Assembly: GCF_030730905.1 (NCBI RefSeq)
Contig: NZ_JAVAMP010000015.1
Coordinates: forward strand, 25,971-89,970
Direction: 5' to 3'
Length of the DNA: 64,000 bases
From: Chengkuizengella axinellae
GTDB lineage: Bacteria; Bacillota; Bacilli; Paenibacillales; KCTC-33759
Each line of letters opens with the position of its first letter. Position 1 is the stretch's first letter. The position numbers and the translations under genes were made by a program. Below, in pieces: positions 44,991 to 54,526 of the stretch. The notes below the pieces were generated by a model, which was not told the DNA's origin, searched no databases, and saw nothing but the letters and a program-made list of their open reading frames with translations.

Positions 44991-45539
44991 TCAAATATCT
45001 TCTTCATCCAATGTTAATACTTCATCTACATCTTGATAGGATTCTCCATAAAGGTGCAAGTCCTTATATGTATGAATTTCCTCATACGTTTTTTTCATTT
45101 TTTCTAAAATACTCTCTTCCGATTCATGAGTTGGTGACCAATACAATATTTCTAATGCATTGATTTCATTAGTAGCAAGCGATCGTCTTTCGTACCCTAT
45201 GGATTGTGCGTGTTCGAATCCTTCACGAGCATAAAAACGCATTCTTTTTTGAGTATCTGTGTCTTTATAGTCAATGGGTTCCACCTCTAATATAATAGGT
45301 TTTTCTTTTTCCTTTAATTTGTTTAATAACTGATGTCCTAGTCCTTTCCCTCTAGCTTCTTTAGAGACATATAAGTAATCAATAAATATAAAATCCTTCA
45401 ATTCGGCATATAAAATAACATGGAATGGACCTTCGTCTTTATGATATATATCTCCCTTTTCTGATAACAACAACTTTATGTGTTCTTTTGATTTCATTTC
45501 TTCAATGGGAAAATACTGATTTAATTTTTCATACCACAT
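44991..45539 (-). CDS. GNAT acetyltransferase, YjbC-like
   Basis: Protein of 182 aa starting MWYEKLNQYFPIEEMKSKEH; GGAGG is 7 bases before this ATG. Motif A is YLYVSKEARGKGLGHQLLNKL. The sequence IILEVEPIDYKDTDTQKRMRFYAREGFEHA and the C-terminal SYQDVDEVL resemble B. subtilis YjbC, the neighbour of spx there. Substrate unknown. Confidence 0.82.
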   Translation of the reverse strand: MWYEKLNQYFPIEEMKSKEHIKLLLSEKGDIYHKDEGPFHVILYAELKDFIFIDYLYVSKEARGKGLGHQLLNKLKEKEKPIILEVEPIDYKDTDTQKRMRFYAREGFEHAQSIGYERRSLATNEINALEILYWSPTHESEESILEKMKKTYEEIHTYKDLHLYGESYQDVDEVLTLDEEDI

Positions 45540-45608
45540 GATAATCCTCCTCATATTCTTAGCACTTAAGCAGTCTATTGGGATTTATTACATAGTATGG
45601 CTCTGTAT

Positions 45609-47332
45609 TTAATGTTCAATCCATAATTTTCTTAAGTCCACATAACCAAATGAATCTAATTGGATATCCTGGATCATTGGATCAAACTCGTGATCATTTA
45701 CGTGATGAAAAAGAAAAAGCATTAAGTTATCTTTTTTTAGATAGGCTTCAATTTTTTGAATCCAAAATTCGCGCTTTTTAGCGTCAGTCTCATTTTTAAA
45801 ATGAACCAAATAACTTTGAATATATTCTAAGTGATGCTTGCTTAAATATCGATGAAACATCAATGATTTATCATAAAAAGCATTTAAAAAAGAAAGGTGA
45901 TAGTCCATGGATGGAACTTCTGGAAAAAGCCCGAAGTCTCCTTCACTTTCAATTGTAGGATTATTATATTGATCTCTCCTTAATGCTTTGATATGAATTT
46001 TAATTCCCCTACTTCTAGCTTCTTGCACAATCCATTCAGCTTCTTCTAAAGTATAATTTGCGTTTGATGTTAGCAGCGTTAATGTTTCACCCGATATCGA
46101 GATTTCTTAAGCAAGTGGTCCACTCTATCTATATTTTTAATTTGAGGTTCAGATTTGGTTATAAAGAAGCTTGAGGCTTCCAACAATTTTGTTCTACCTA
46201 GATCCTTCCACATTTTTTTCACATCTATGATGTGATACATTGCCTCACGAAATATTTTGTTTTGGACGATGCTTGATTTATTGAGATTAAAAGAAAGAAA
46301 ACGAAAACCAATTTCAAATCTTTTTCTATTTACTAAATCTTCATTCATTTTCTCTTTATTGATCTCAAATGTTGTCAACCCATCATTATCAATTCGATAA
46401 AAATCAACTCGATCTAAAAAAGGACGACCTAAAAAATATTGCTCAAAGGCTTCTAAAACTATTTTTGTATTTTTCTTGCTTGTTAAACGAAAAGGACCTG
46501 TTCCGATCCATTTATTCTCATCAAAACAGTCTGCTTTTGGCAGGATAACTAAATTAGAAAAGCTTAAATATCTTAAAAAAAATGGATTTGATTCATGTAA
46601 TGTGAACCTAATCGTGTAAGGATGAACGCATTCAATACTAGAAATTTCATCAACCAACCATTGATAAGGGGATGTATTGATTACAAATCGCTCAAATGTA
46701 TATTGCACATCTTCACTTGTTAAAAGTTGTTGATTATGAAATCGGATTCCTTTTCTAATATAAAAAGTCCACTTGGTAAAATCATCTTCTATCTTCCAAT
46801 GGTGTGCTATATGAGGTTTGATAATGTCTGATTCCTGATCATATACAACTAATGTATCTCCTAATTGATGGATTAGAAAGTATTCCCAAGCTACTAGCGT
46901 ATTGGATGGGTCTAATGTTGCAATATCTTTTGTAAAAATTGAACGCAAAACATCCATTGATTTATTAGAAGATATTAATCCAAATAGATTGTTTACTTCC
47001 TGTGAACTATTCGTAAACCATGTTCTAGGAATAGGTAGCTGTATTAATTGCACAATTTCCTCTAATTTTTCTTGTTGTATACAATTATTTATTGCTTCTT
47101 CAACTTCTTTCTGAAAAAAATGTGTGAATGTAAGGATGGATGGATTACCTCTTCCTTTTCCTGGTGTGTAAACCAATACTCCCTTTTCTTCATATTTCTT
47201 CAATTTCCGTTTCACATTTTTAGAAGTACAAAACCATATATCTTCTAGTTCCTTAAGTTTAAACGAAACCTTTTGCTTTTTTTCTCTTGGATAAAAACTT
47301 GCTCTCATTTGAAAATAAGATAGATCAATCAT
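45609..47332 (-). pseudogene. SgrR-type transcription regulator split by a frameshift
   Basis: The N-terminal part (start chosen at ATG 47332 with AGGAG 8 bases upstream) has a winged helix (about 1-95, KFKLKELEDIWFCTSKNVKRKLKKY) and an SBP_bac_5-like binding domain (DIATLDPSNTLVAWEYFLIHQLGDTL, TFYIRKGIRFHNQQLLTSEDV). It stops at 46079. The remainder (TLLTSNANYTLEEAEWIVQEARSRG... to 45609) continues in another frame. The join is at about 46090, where GGG on the minus strand (CCC at 46089-46091) should be GGGG to restore RYRGETLTLLTS. An intact product would be about 573 aa. It is divergent from an MFS remnant, the usual SgrR arrangement. Confidence 0.85.
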
Positions 47333-47345
47333 TCCATTCACTCCT

Positions 47346-47390
47346 AAAAGGGGACATTTGCAATTGAATTATAACCTTTTTATCCCCTTT
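47346..47390. repeat. 8-bp inverted repeat between the SgrR and MFS relics
   Basis: AAAGGGGA (47347-47354) and TCCCCTTT (47383-47390) are perfect complements separated by 28 bases. It may be a relic of the shared operator or loop region. Confidence 0.4.
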
Positions 47391-47401
47391 AAAAATCTTA
47401 T

Positions 47402-48220
47402 TTTTTCGAATTACTTATCGGATTACTTGTCATTTCAATCATTACTTTTTGGATGACAAGTGCTTTAATACAAGAAACCTATTTTATATGTAAATCAGAC
47501 CCACCTGAAAAATCATATGGAATAAAATCAATGCTTCAAAGTTACCACACAGCAATAAAAGATCTCCCTTTTGTGCTGTTTGTTCTCGGTGGATTTTTCA
47601 TATTAACGATCATGTTCCAACAAAGCAATTATATATCTATAAGACTTGAACAAGAAATCATACCTCAGGTTATTTCCATATTTGGATTCACTACCTTTAC
47701 ATTAGATGGGATCAAACTTTTAAGCTTATTAGCAGTTGAAAACACATTATTAATCGTTTTATTAACCTCAGTCACTGTGAAATGGATGGAAAATAAAAAT
47801 AAAGAAAATATAATGTACATTGGTTACATATTATTTGGAGTTGGATCTGCAGTGATCGCGTTTTCCAATCATATCGGTTGGTTGTTCATAGCTATGTTTG
47901 TGTTAACTATAGGAGAATTATTATTTGTTCCTACTAGACAAACCATACTTGCTGATGTTGTAAATGATTCTAAAAGAGGCACTTACATGGCTTTTAACGG
48001 ATTCAGTATGCAAATTGGAAAGATTATTGCTACTTTAGGCATTATTGTTGGAGAGCAAATAGGTGGGATCGGAATGAGTTTTACTTATATCTTTCTTACT
48101 ATACTTGGTATTGGATTCACGAAATTAGCTATGAGTAAATATCAAAAAAACAAATTAACTAAATCGGATTCTCATAACTTCAAGAATGTAACACACTCCA
48201 AAAAGGTTAGAGTTTCTTAA
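47402..48220 (+). pseudogene. C-terminal half of an MFS transporter
   Basis: The frame is open from 47402 (FFELLIGLLVISIITFW) to 48220 with about seven helices. It matches the second half of the 412-aa MFS protein at 10350 (same order of IRL, ENT, and GE-x3-VP segments), so about 190 N-terminal residues are missing. Only about 60 bases separate it from the SgrR start, too short to hold them, and no ribosome binding site serves the ATG at 47453. An N-terminal deletion is the simplest explanation. Confidence 0.8.
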
Positions 48221-48228
48221 TTAAGAAC

Positions 48229-48262
48229 AAAAACTCCTGAATTTATTTTCCAGGAGTTTTTG
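48229..48262 (+). terminator. Intrinsic terminator after the MFS remnant
   Basis: AAAACTCCTG pairs perfectly with CAGGAGTTTT around an 11-base loop and runs into TTTTTG. Confidence 0.85.
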
Positions 48263-48297
48263 ACAATTAGAGCATCTACAATATAAAACTATCACTC

Positions 48298-48624
48298 TTA
48301 CATCTCGAAGTAATTATCCCTTTCTACTTTACTAATTCTTAATGCAAAGTTTTTGTACCATTCTGTTTTCCCTTTATCCTGCGCAATTTTGTGTGCAGTA
48401 TTTTCTTTCCAACATTGAATAGCATCTAAAGAATCCCAGTACGATACCGTAATCCCTAACTCATCATCCCGTACACTTTCCACACCCAAAAATCCTTGCT
48501 GCTGTGAAGCCAATTCTACCATTTTAACTGCCATTTTTCCGTATCCATAGTCCCCCTCCGTCCTTTGATTAGAAAATATAACTGCATAATAAGGTGGCTT
48601 AGGTGTTTTAGCAATTCCAGACAT
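48298..48624 (-). CDS. Antibiotic-biosynthesis monooxygenase-like protein
   Basis: Small protein of 108 aa of the dimeric alpha+beta barrel (ABM-like) superfamily. PPYYAVIFSNQRTEGDYGYGKMAVKMVELASQQQGFLGVESVR and ITVSYWDSLDAIQCWKENTAHKIAQ are the conserved segments of the common bacterial version with no known substrate. AGGAGG lies before the ATG. Probably monocistronic. Confidence 0.82.
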   Translation of the reverse strand: MSGIAKTPKPPYYAVIFSNQRTEGDYGYGKMAVKMVELASQQQGFLGVESVRDDELGITVSYWDSLDAIQCWKENTAHKIAQDKGKTEWYKNFALRISKVERDNYFEM

Positions 48625-48794
48625 CTTACTTTCCTCCTTCGATGTTTTTGATTGACTTAATTTTTAACAAGCTTTTATATTGTAAAACCAAATGATATTC
48701 CATTTTCATATTTCCATCTTTCAAAATATTGAGTTTCAATTCTTTCATACTTATTATCTATTATATCGCGTTGGTATATTGAACAATGGACATT

Positions 48795-49844
48795 TTAAAG
48801 TAAATCTAATTTTATCATTGTTTCTGCAATTTGAACGGAATTCCAAGCTGCTCCCTTTAACAAGTTATCTGATACAATCCATAAATGGAACCCCCTAGGA
48901 AGGTCAAGATCTTTTCTAATTCTACCAACAAAAGTCTCTTTTTTTCCAGCTGAAGTTAAAGGTGTTGGGTACATTTGTTGAGTAGGATTATCTTGTAGTA
49001 CAACTCCTGGTGCCGCTTCTAATACTTTCTTTATTTCACCCACCGTTACATCTTGCTCGACCTCAATATATACCGATTCAGAATGACTTGAAACAACCGG
49101 TACTCTGACACAAGTAGCAGACATTTTTAAATCAGGCATGCCCATGATTTTCTTTGTTTCATTAATCATCTTTTGTTCTTCGAATGTATAATCATTCTCT
49201 GTAAATACATCAACTTGAGGTAGTACATTAAATGCGATTGGGAAATGTTTCTTATCGTTTTTTGCAGGTAAAATTTCTGCTGTAATGTCCTCCCCCTTAA
49301 GCATGGCTTCTGATTGATTCATTAGTTCATTTATTGCATTCATCCCTGATCCTGATACAGCTTGATAAGTAGATACGATTATTCTTTCTAACCCAAAAGC
49401 TTTTTTTATGGGATTGAGCGCTGTCACCATTTGTAAAGCTGAGCAATTTGGTACTGAAATGATTCCACTATGTTCTCTTAATTTGTGTGCATTCACTTCA
49501 GGAACAACTAGGGGAACATCCTTAGACATTCTAAAATGACTTGTATTATCAATAACGACTGATCCACCATCAACCGCAGACTTTGCAAATCGTTTCGATA
49601 CTTCTCCACCAGCACTAAAAAAAGCAATATCCACCCCCTCAAAGCTAAGTTCTGTGGTTTCCTGTATTGTAACCTCCTTGCCCTTAAACTTGATTACCTT
49701 ACCTGCAGATCTTTTTGAAGATAAAAGTGTTATTTTTTTAATGTAAAACTGCAATTCCTGATCTTGTTCAAGTAAATGAATGATTTTCTGACCTACTGCA
49801 CCTGTGGCACCTACAATAGCTACATGGTATTCTTTTTTATTCAT
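48795..49844 (-). CDS. asd: Aspartate-semialdehyde dehydrogenase
   Basis: Enzyme of 349 aa converting beta-aspartyl phosphate to aspartate semialdehyde with NADPH in the lysine, methionine and threonine pathway. [17 protein letters not shown] binds [15 protein letters not shown] has the catalytic Cys, and [10 protein letters not shown] and [15 protein letters not shown] (His) complete the active site. It stands apart from other amino-acid biosynthesis genes and no lysine riboswitch was recognised in the short upstream gap. Divergent from a LysR gene. Confidence 0.96.
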   Translation of the reverse strand: MNKKEYHVAIVGATGAVGQKIIHLLEQDQELQFYIKKITLLSSKRSAGKVIKFKGKEVTIQETTELSFEGVDIAFFSAGGEVSKRFAKSAVDGGSVVIDNTSHFRMSKDVPLVVPEVNAHKLREHSGIISVPNCSALQMVTALNPIKKAFGLERIIVSTYQAVSGSGMNAINELMNQSEAMLKGEDITAEILPAKNDKKHFPIAFNVLPQVDVFTENDYTFEEQKMINETKKIMGMPDLKMSATCVRVPVVSSHSESVYIEVEQDVTVGEIKKVLEAAPGVVLQDNPTQQMYPTPLTSAGKKETFVGRIRKDLDLPRGFHLWIVSDNLLKGAAWNSVQIAETMIKLDLL

Positions 49845-49984
49845 ATCTTTTCCCTCTTCCTTCAGTCATACATTTTATTCAACTGAATTTTTTATTTATA
49901 TAAGTTTAAACGAAATATTCATATTATAAAAATTGAAATATATGATATGATAGTTCATGAAACATGATACTAAGAGGTGGACTG

Positions 49985-50848
49985 ATGGATATTAAACATG
50001 TTAAAACATTTGTTTCTGTAGTAAAACACGGTGGGTTTTCAAAAGCAGCTGATGTATTGAATTATGCACAGTCAACAGTCACCACACACATTAAGGCACT
50101 GGAAAAAGAGCTAAATACCTACTTATTTGATAGATTAGGCAAAAAAGTAACCCTAACGAAATCAGGACAGCATTTTCATCCTTATGCCATTGAATTGCTT
50201 GCAATCTATGAAAAAGCGCAAGAGATCCCACTAGATTCCAATCATCCAGAAGGAACACTTATGATAACAGCAAATGAATCTTTGGCGGTTTATCGATTGC
50301 CACAAATATTAAAAACATATAAGCAAAAATACCCTCAAGTAAATATTGTTATTCAAATAGCAAGCAACGAACAAGCTTTAAAGGAATTACAAGAGGGAGA
50401 AACGGACATCGTATTTTTAATGGGTGAAGATATAGAATTTAAGGATTATATTTCTTCCACGTTATATCAAGAGTCTTTTGTATGGATACTACCTAATGAT
50501 TTATCCCCAAATTTAGACACATCTAATTTATTACAACAATATCAATTTATTTATACTGAAAGTAGCTGTGGTTATAGGGCAGTTATTGATCAAATTTTGC
50601 AGTTAAGTGGGAAACTTCCTACTCAAACCTTCGAAAGCTCAAGTATTGAAGTCATTAAACAATCTGTAAAATGCGGTTTAGGTGTATCCATTCTTCCCTT
50701 TATCGTAGTTGAAGAATTAGTAAAAAAGAAGGAAATCACTTTTCAATCGATTGAGTTGCCAATTAAGATAACAAGTCAGATGTTTTATCATAAATCTAGA
50801 TGGATATCACCTGTGTTACGTTCTTTTCTTGATATATTAAAGGTATGA
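49985..50848 (+). CDS. LysR-family transcription regulator
   Basis: Regulator of 287 aa; the ATG at 49985 is used because GAGGTGG lies just upstream and MDIKHVKTFVSVVKHGGFSKAAD fits the family start. Winged helix about 1-62 (AQSTVTTHIKALEKEL), then the periplasmic-binding-fold effector domain (about 90-287). It is divergent from asd and may regulate it, as LysR proteins often control the neighbouring gene, but no direct evidence is visible. Confidence 0.9.
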   Translation: MDIKHVKTFVSVVKHGGFSKAADVLNYAQSTVTTHIKALEKELNTYLFDRLGKKVTLTKSGQHFHPYAIELLAIYEKAQEIPLDSNHPEGTLMITANESLAVYRLPQILKTYKQKYPQVNIVIQIASNEQALKELQEGETDIVFLMGEDIEFKDYISSTLYQESFVWILPNDLSPNLDTSNLLQQYQFIYTESSCGYRAVIDQILQLSGKLPTQTFESSSIEVIKQSVKCGLGVSILPFIVVEELVKKKEITFQSIELPIKITSQMFYHKSRWISPVLRSFLDILKV

Positions 50849-50920
50849 TATACTCCTTATGTGATATGCCCTATGATAGACAGAAAAAGAAGAACGCCTT
50901 CTATGCGTCCTTCTTAAACA

Positions 50921-50948
50921 AAAAAGATCGGGTTACCCCAATCTTTTT
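50921..50948 (-). terminator. Terminator overlapping the end of fusion D
   Basis: Minus strand AAAAAGATTGGG, loop GTAA, CCCGATCTTTTT: 11 of 12 positions pair, with a T-run after. The TAA stop codon of fusion D lies inside it. It resembles the GGGTTAACCC hairpin at the end of fusion C. Confidence 0.8.
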
Positions 50949-52180
50949 CCAATAAATAAATAGTTATATGTTTCTTCACCTTCAAATAACTTGATTTCAT
51001 ACTTACCAGGGTATCGATTATGTTGAATGTGAGAAGTATCAGCTATGGTTTCATAATCAAGTTCTTTAATGTTCCTTTTAATTTGCTCAAGTTGAAAGTT
51101 TTTTCTATAAGCTTCTTCTATAAAACTATTCGTATGAAAGTTGTTGAAATACAAATAGCCCCCTATTAAATAACTATCCTGCTTTACATAATGTTGAATT
51201 TGAGGAAGTAAAAACTTTACATTACATAAACTGTATTCGGAAGATCCAGTATCCATTAAATAGTCAACCGAATTGTTTTTAATAGGAATATTCAAAAAAT
51301 CCGAACATATAAAAAGAACCTTTTTCCTTATATTATAGGTCTCCAATATACTTTTTAACAACTGATGCCTTTTGATATCATGGTCAACTGCAATATATAT
51401 ACAAGATTGAGGTACTGATTCATATATTTGTCTTAAAGCCATCCCAATGCCAGTACCAAGATGCAGTAATGTTTTGTTTTCTAACTTCTCAAAATCAATT
51501 CTATTATGAATCCAATCGATTGACTTAAACACGTTATCTATAAATTGTTCATCGGTTTCTTTAATGTAGTCCGATAAAAAATAACTAAAATCATCTATCA
51601 CCTTTGTTTGCTCTTCAAGTTGATTAGTTTGTTTTATCGTGTCTGAGGTAAACAAGATCCCGTCCTTGATGAGGTATTGTTCTTCACATCGACATTGTAA
51701 TTCTCCATCTAAAATTTGATTATGTTGAATATCTCCACTTACTATATTTAATGATGTATGACATTCTTTACATTCCAATAAGGATAACACAGATAAATGA
51801 ATACCCATTTGTTTATTATTTTGACTTTCAGAAGCTTGTAACTTTGAAATTTCAGTTTGCAAATTCCCTCTGATCGTTTGATATTCATTTATTTTTTGTT
51901 CCACTTCATTGAACTTTTCTTCAAATAATTTTTTATAATATTGATTATTTTGAAGTGCGGATAGTTTACCTAATCTTTTATATTGAAAAATCGTTTTTAT
52001 TTCTTGTAAAGTAAAACCTAAATCTTTCAAATAGATAATATCTTTCATCTCTTTATTGCATTTTTCATCAAATTGATATTGACCTGTTTTCTTCTCAGGA
52101 GCAATTAATCCTAAGTCCATATAATGTCTTACGGTATCAATACTAATCTCGTTTTGTTTGGCAAATTGTCCTATTTTCAT
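50933..52180 (-). CDS. MerR / zinc-ribbon / methyltransferase fusion D (orphan)
   Basis: Product of 415 aa from ATG 52180 (AAAGGGTG about 8 bases upstream; the frame opens earlier at a GTG). MerR domain 1-70 (MKIGQFAKQNEISIDTVRHY), charged helix, ribbon CKEC...CRC about 140-175, methyltransferase-like domain with motif I LLHLGTGIGMALRQ, in which the usual acidic residue is His. It is closest to fusion C and shares its RLG ending and stop-codon hairpin. No MFS or kinase is beside it, so it is an orphan copy about 6.4 kb from C. Confidence 0.84.
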   Translation of the reverse strand: MKIGQFAKQNEISIDTVRHYMDLGLIAPEKKTGQYQFDEKCNKEMKDIIYLKDLGFTLQEIKTIFQYKRLGKLSALQNNQYYKKLFEEKFNEVEQKINEYQTIRGNLQTEISKLQASESQNNKQMGIHLSVLSLLECKECHTSLNIVSGDIQHNQILDGELQCRCEEQYLIKDGILFTSDTIKQTNQLEEQTKVIDDFSYFLSDYIKETDEQFIDNVFKSIDWIHNRIDFEKLENKTLLHLGTGIGMALRQIYESVPQSCIYIAVDHDIKRHQLLKSILETYNIRKKVLFICSDFLNIPIKNNSVDYLMDTGSSEYSLCNVKFLLPQIQHYVKQDSYLIGGYLYFNNFHTNSFIEEAYRKNFQLEQIKRNIKELDYETIADTSHIQHNRYPGKYEIKLFEGEETYNYLFIGKRLG

Positions 52181-52243
52181 ATATTTAATCACCCTTTCTT
52201 AGTGAAGAATGATAACTTTTCTAATTTAAAACATGATTGTTTA

Positions 52244-53278
52244 CTATTCTTCGAATTGAATATCCTTAATGTCAGAAATAACAATTACGTCCCCTACATC
52301 AGTCTCATCAACATGATACAAATAAAAGTTTGTAGCAGTTATTGTAGCAGTTGCGCCTGTGTATAAAGATTCAAAAAGTTCTTGTTGCAATTCTTCAGAA
52401 AAATTAGAATTAAATTCTATATCAGCATAGCTTGTGTTACTTATTTTCAGACTGGGAATAAGTAATTTCGACTTTTCATCAGGCGTGAAATAAAGGCCTC
52501 CGGACAATTCTGAATAACCTATTTTCCCACTTAATTCTTGAAATCCATCAAATGTCACAAATACTCTATAATATATATAACCACCCAGGTATATACTCGA
52601 TTCATTTCTAATTGTACTGATCGTCCATCCTGTTATTTTGTCGCCAATTTTCGCATTTGCAAGATCCAACACATGATCTCCGCTAAACTCATTTTCAGAG
52701 AAATGTTTAAAGGTACTTTCATTCAATTCTTTAGTAGTTACTTCCTCAAATTGTTCATATTCCATAACTTTATCGTTCTCATGATAATATGATGTCACTT
52801 TTTGCATTGTTCCATCATCATTCCACGTTAAAAATAATTGTAATTGAACGTTTCCTTCTTGAACTCCTTCAAAATCAATTTTCTCTTTGTAAATACTTTC
52901 ATTTTCTTCAATAACATATTCACTATTATTTATTACATCATATCTCCACAAGCTTTCTCCATCATTAATACGACTATAACTATTTTTACCTTTAGCATTT
53001 GGTGATCCTAATAAGTCAATAATGTGATCTTGGGTCATTGTGGTATTAAGATAATTTTGAATATTCTTTTGGGTGATTTCAATTGGTTCTATTATTTTTG
53101 TTGACTCCTCAACCTCTTCTTGTTCTTGATCAGTTTGAATTATTTCAAGAGGAGGATTGTCCTCTATAATTACTTGATCAATGACTTCGTTTTTGTTTTC
53201 CTCTATTTCAGTAGCTGTTTCATTCGAGCACCCAGAAAGTATAACTAACAAAGCCAACATACTGATTAACAATCTCAT
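52244..53278 (-). CDS. Lipoprotein with BamE/SmpA-like segment, function unknown
   Basis: Product of 344 aa with a signal peptide and lipobox LSGC (Cys about residue 17), so anchored outside the membrane. An acidic linker (about 25-68) follows. About 70-160: NIQNYLNTTMTQDHIIDLLGSPNAKG...SLWRYDV, a pattern like the SmpA/BamE fold used in many Gram-positive lipoproteins. The remaining half is strand-rich. The stop codon lies 63 bases before the start of fusion D, same strand. Function unknown. Confidence 0.65.
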   Translation of the reverse strand: MRLLISMLALLVILSGCSNETATEIEENKNEVIDQVIIEDNPPLEIIQTDQEQEEVEESTKIIEPIEITQKNIQNYLNTTMTQDHIIDLLGSPNAKGKNSYSRINDGESLWRYDVINNSEYVIEENESIYKEKIDFEGVQEGNVQLQLFLTWNDDGTMQKVTSYYHENDKVMEYEQFEEVTTKELNESTFKHFSENEFSGDHVLDLANAKIGDKITGWTISTIRNESSIYLGGYIYYRVFVTFDGFQELSGKIGYSELSGGLYFTPDEKSKLLIPSLKISNTSYADIEFNSNFSEELQQELFESLYTGATATITATNFYLYHVDETDVGDVIVISDIKDIQFEE

Positions 53279-53696
53279 TTAATGTAATCTCCTCTCCTAG
53301 CCCATTTAGTTGGATTCATAGTGACCTCAGTGAAGGCAATAATTCTCTTTAATTATTGTTGCTTTTGTTCCAAACTTTTACTGTACCTCTTTCATTTTCA
53401 AACCAAATATTTATACCAATGAAAAAACTTAGCACTATATACAATAAAAGAATATATACAAATATGTAATCCAATATCAAGCTTAAATTGTAATATAAAT
53501 CTATGGGGGTGTTCCCATTACAATATAATAGAAAATAAAATCATTACATTTTAAATGAAACACTTTCTTTATAGACATGCTTAACTCTCCTCGATGATCT
53601 CAGGTTTTACTAATAAGTCTATCATATCAAAGAGAATTTTTCCTTTAGTGGGAATTTTTATATTATCATATCAAATTTTTTTCCACTAATAGATGA
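53279..53696. other. Intergenic region with a short possible membrane ORF
   Basis: About 418 bases without a clear gene. On the minus strand an open stretch ending at TAA 53349 reads ...DYIFVYILLLYIVLSFFIGI... followed by NIWFENERGTVKVWNKSNNN, one hydrophobic helix and a polar tail. It has no convincing start or ribosome binding site, so it is either a remnant or spurious. Nothing else recognised. Confidence 0.3.
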
Positions 53697-54206
53697 TCAT
53701 TCTATTCCGGCTGGATCTGAAACCAACAATTTCTCCATCGCCATCACATCTACGAATTTACCATCCAATATTCCTTGATTTTTAAAGGTTCCAACTTCTC
53801 TATAGCCCATCTTTGAATATAATCCCTGCCCTAATTTGTTAAAGGGAAACGTAAATAACAAAAGTTTATGGAAATCATATTGTTTTGCCCTAAATTCTAA
53901 TTCTCTTAAAAGAACTTTTCCAATCCCTTTACCACGATTAGCTCGTTCAATATATATAGCTATTTCTCCTACTCCTTTATATGCACATCTGCTATTATAA
54001 ACATTAATAGATGCCCATCCTACAATCTGTTCATTTTCTTCTGCTACTATAACCACATATTTTTCTTTCCGCTCTTTAAACCAATTATTTATGTAATCCA
54101 TTTTTTTTGTTTCCATTTCCAAGGTAGCAATACGATCCTCTATTCCTTGATTATATATGTTTAAAATGGAATCCAAATCTTTCATTTCTGCTAATCTCAC
54201 CTTCAT
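53697..54206 (-). CDS. GNAT acetyltransferase, phosphinothricin/arsinothricin type
   Basis: Protein of 169 aa. VRLAEMKDLDSILNIYNQGI at the start and VGEIAIYIERANRGKGIGKVLLREL as motif A match the Pat/ArsN1 group that acetylates phosphinothricin, arsinothricin or methionine derivatives. Length agrees with the family. It is monocistronic. The exact substrate is inferred from family likeness only. Confidence 0.82.
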   Translation of the reverse strand: MKVRLAEMKDLDSILNIYNQGIEDRIATLEMETKKMDYINNWFKERKEKYVVIVAEENEQIVGWASINVYNSRCAYKGVGEIAIYIERANRGKGIGKVLLRELEFRAKQYDFHKLLLFTFPFNKLGQGLYSKMGYREVGTFKNQGILDGKFVDVMAMEKLLVSDPAGIE

Positions 54207-54514
54207 TTAAAACCCACTCCTATTTCAATAAATCAATTTTTCTTGATATTAATATCGTATCTTACCCAATAATTACCGTCAATACTTAATAAATAAAACC
54301 TATAAATAACTCTAATGTATTTTCATATTGCATAAGGAGTTTCTTTCAAGTCAATGCATTAAAAGTATGGTTTGTTTCATATGAGTCCTCTACTTACTTT
54401 GTATGTTTCCTTCATTTTGCCATTTTTATTGACTTAGGCATGATTTTACTCTAATATACAGGTTAGAACTCATGAGTTTTATAAATAACTCCTTGGTTCT
54501 ACCCAAGGAAGGAT
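54207..54514. other. Intergenic region upstream of the TetR gene
   Basis: About 308 bases without a gene. Apart from the promoter and operator described at 54429-54478, nothing recognised. Confidence 0.5.
54429..54478 (+). promoter_or_regulatory. Promoter and operator of the TetR / MFS operon
   Basis: TTGACT (54429-54434) and TAATAT (54452-54457) are separated by 17 bases, close to the sigma-A consensus. Ten bases after the -10 lies the perfect palindrome AACTCATGAGTT (54467-54478), at the expected transcription start. A second repeat CCTTGG...CCAAGG overlaps the region before the ribosome binding site. Such operators fit TetR autorepression. Confidence 0.6.
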
Positions 54515-54526
54515 GTGATTTTATTT

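Noticed and set aside
50921..50948. GGGTTACCCC at the end of fusion D as a further operator
   Set aside because: The sequence is a good terminator hairpin with a T-run and overlaps the stop codon, so termination explains it better than regulator binding.
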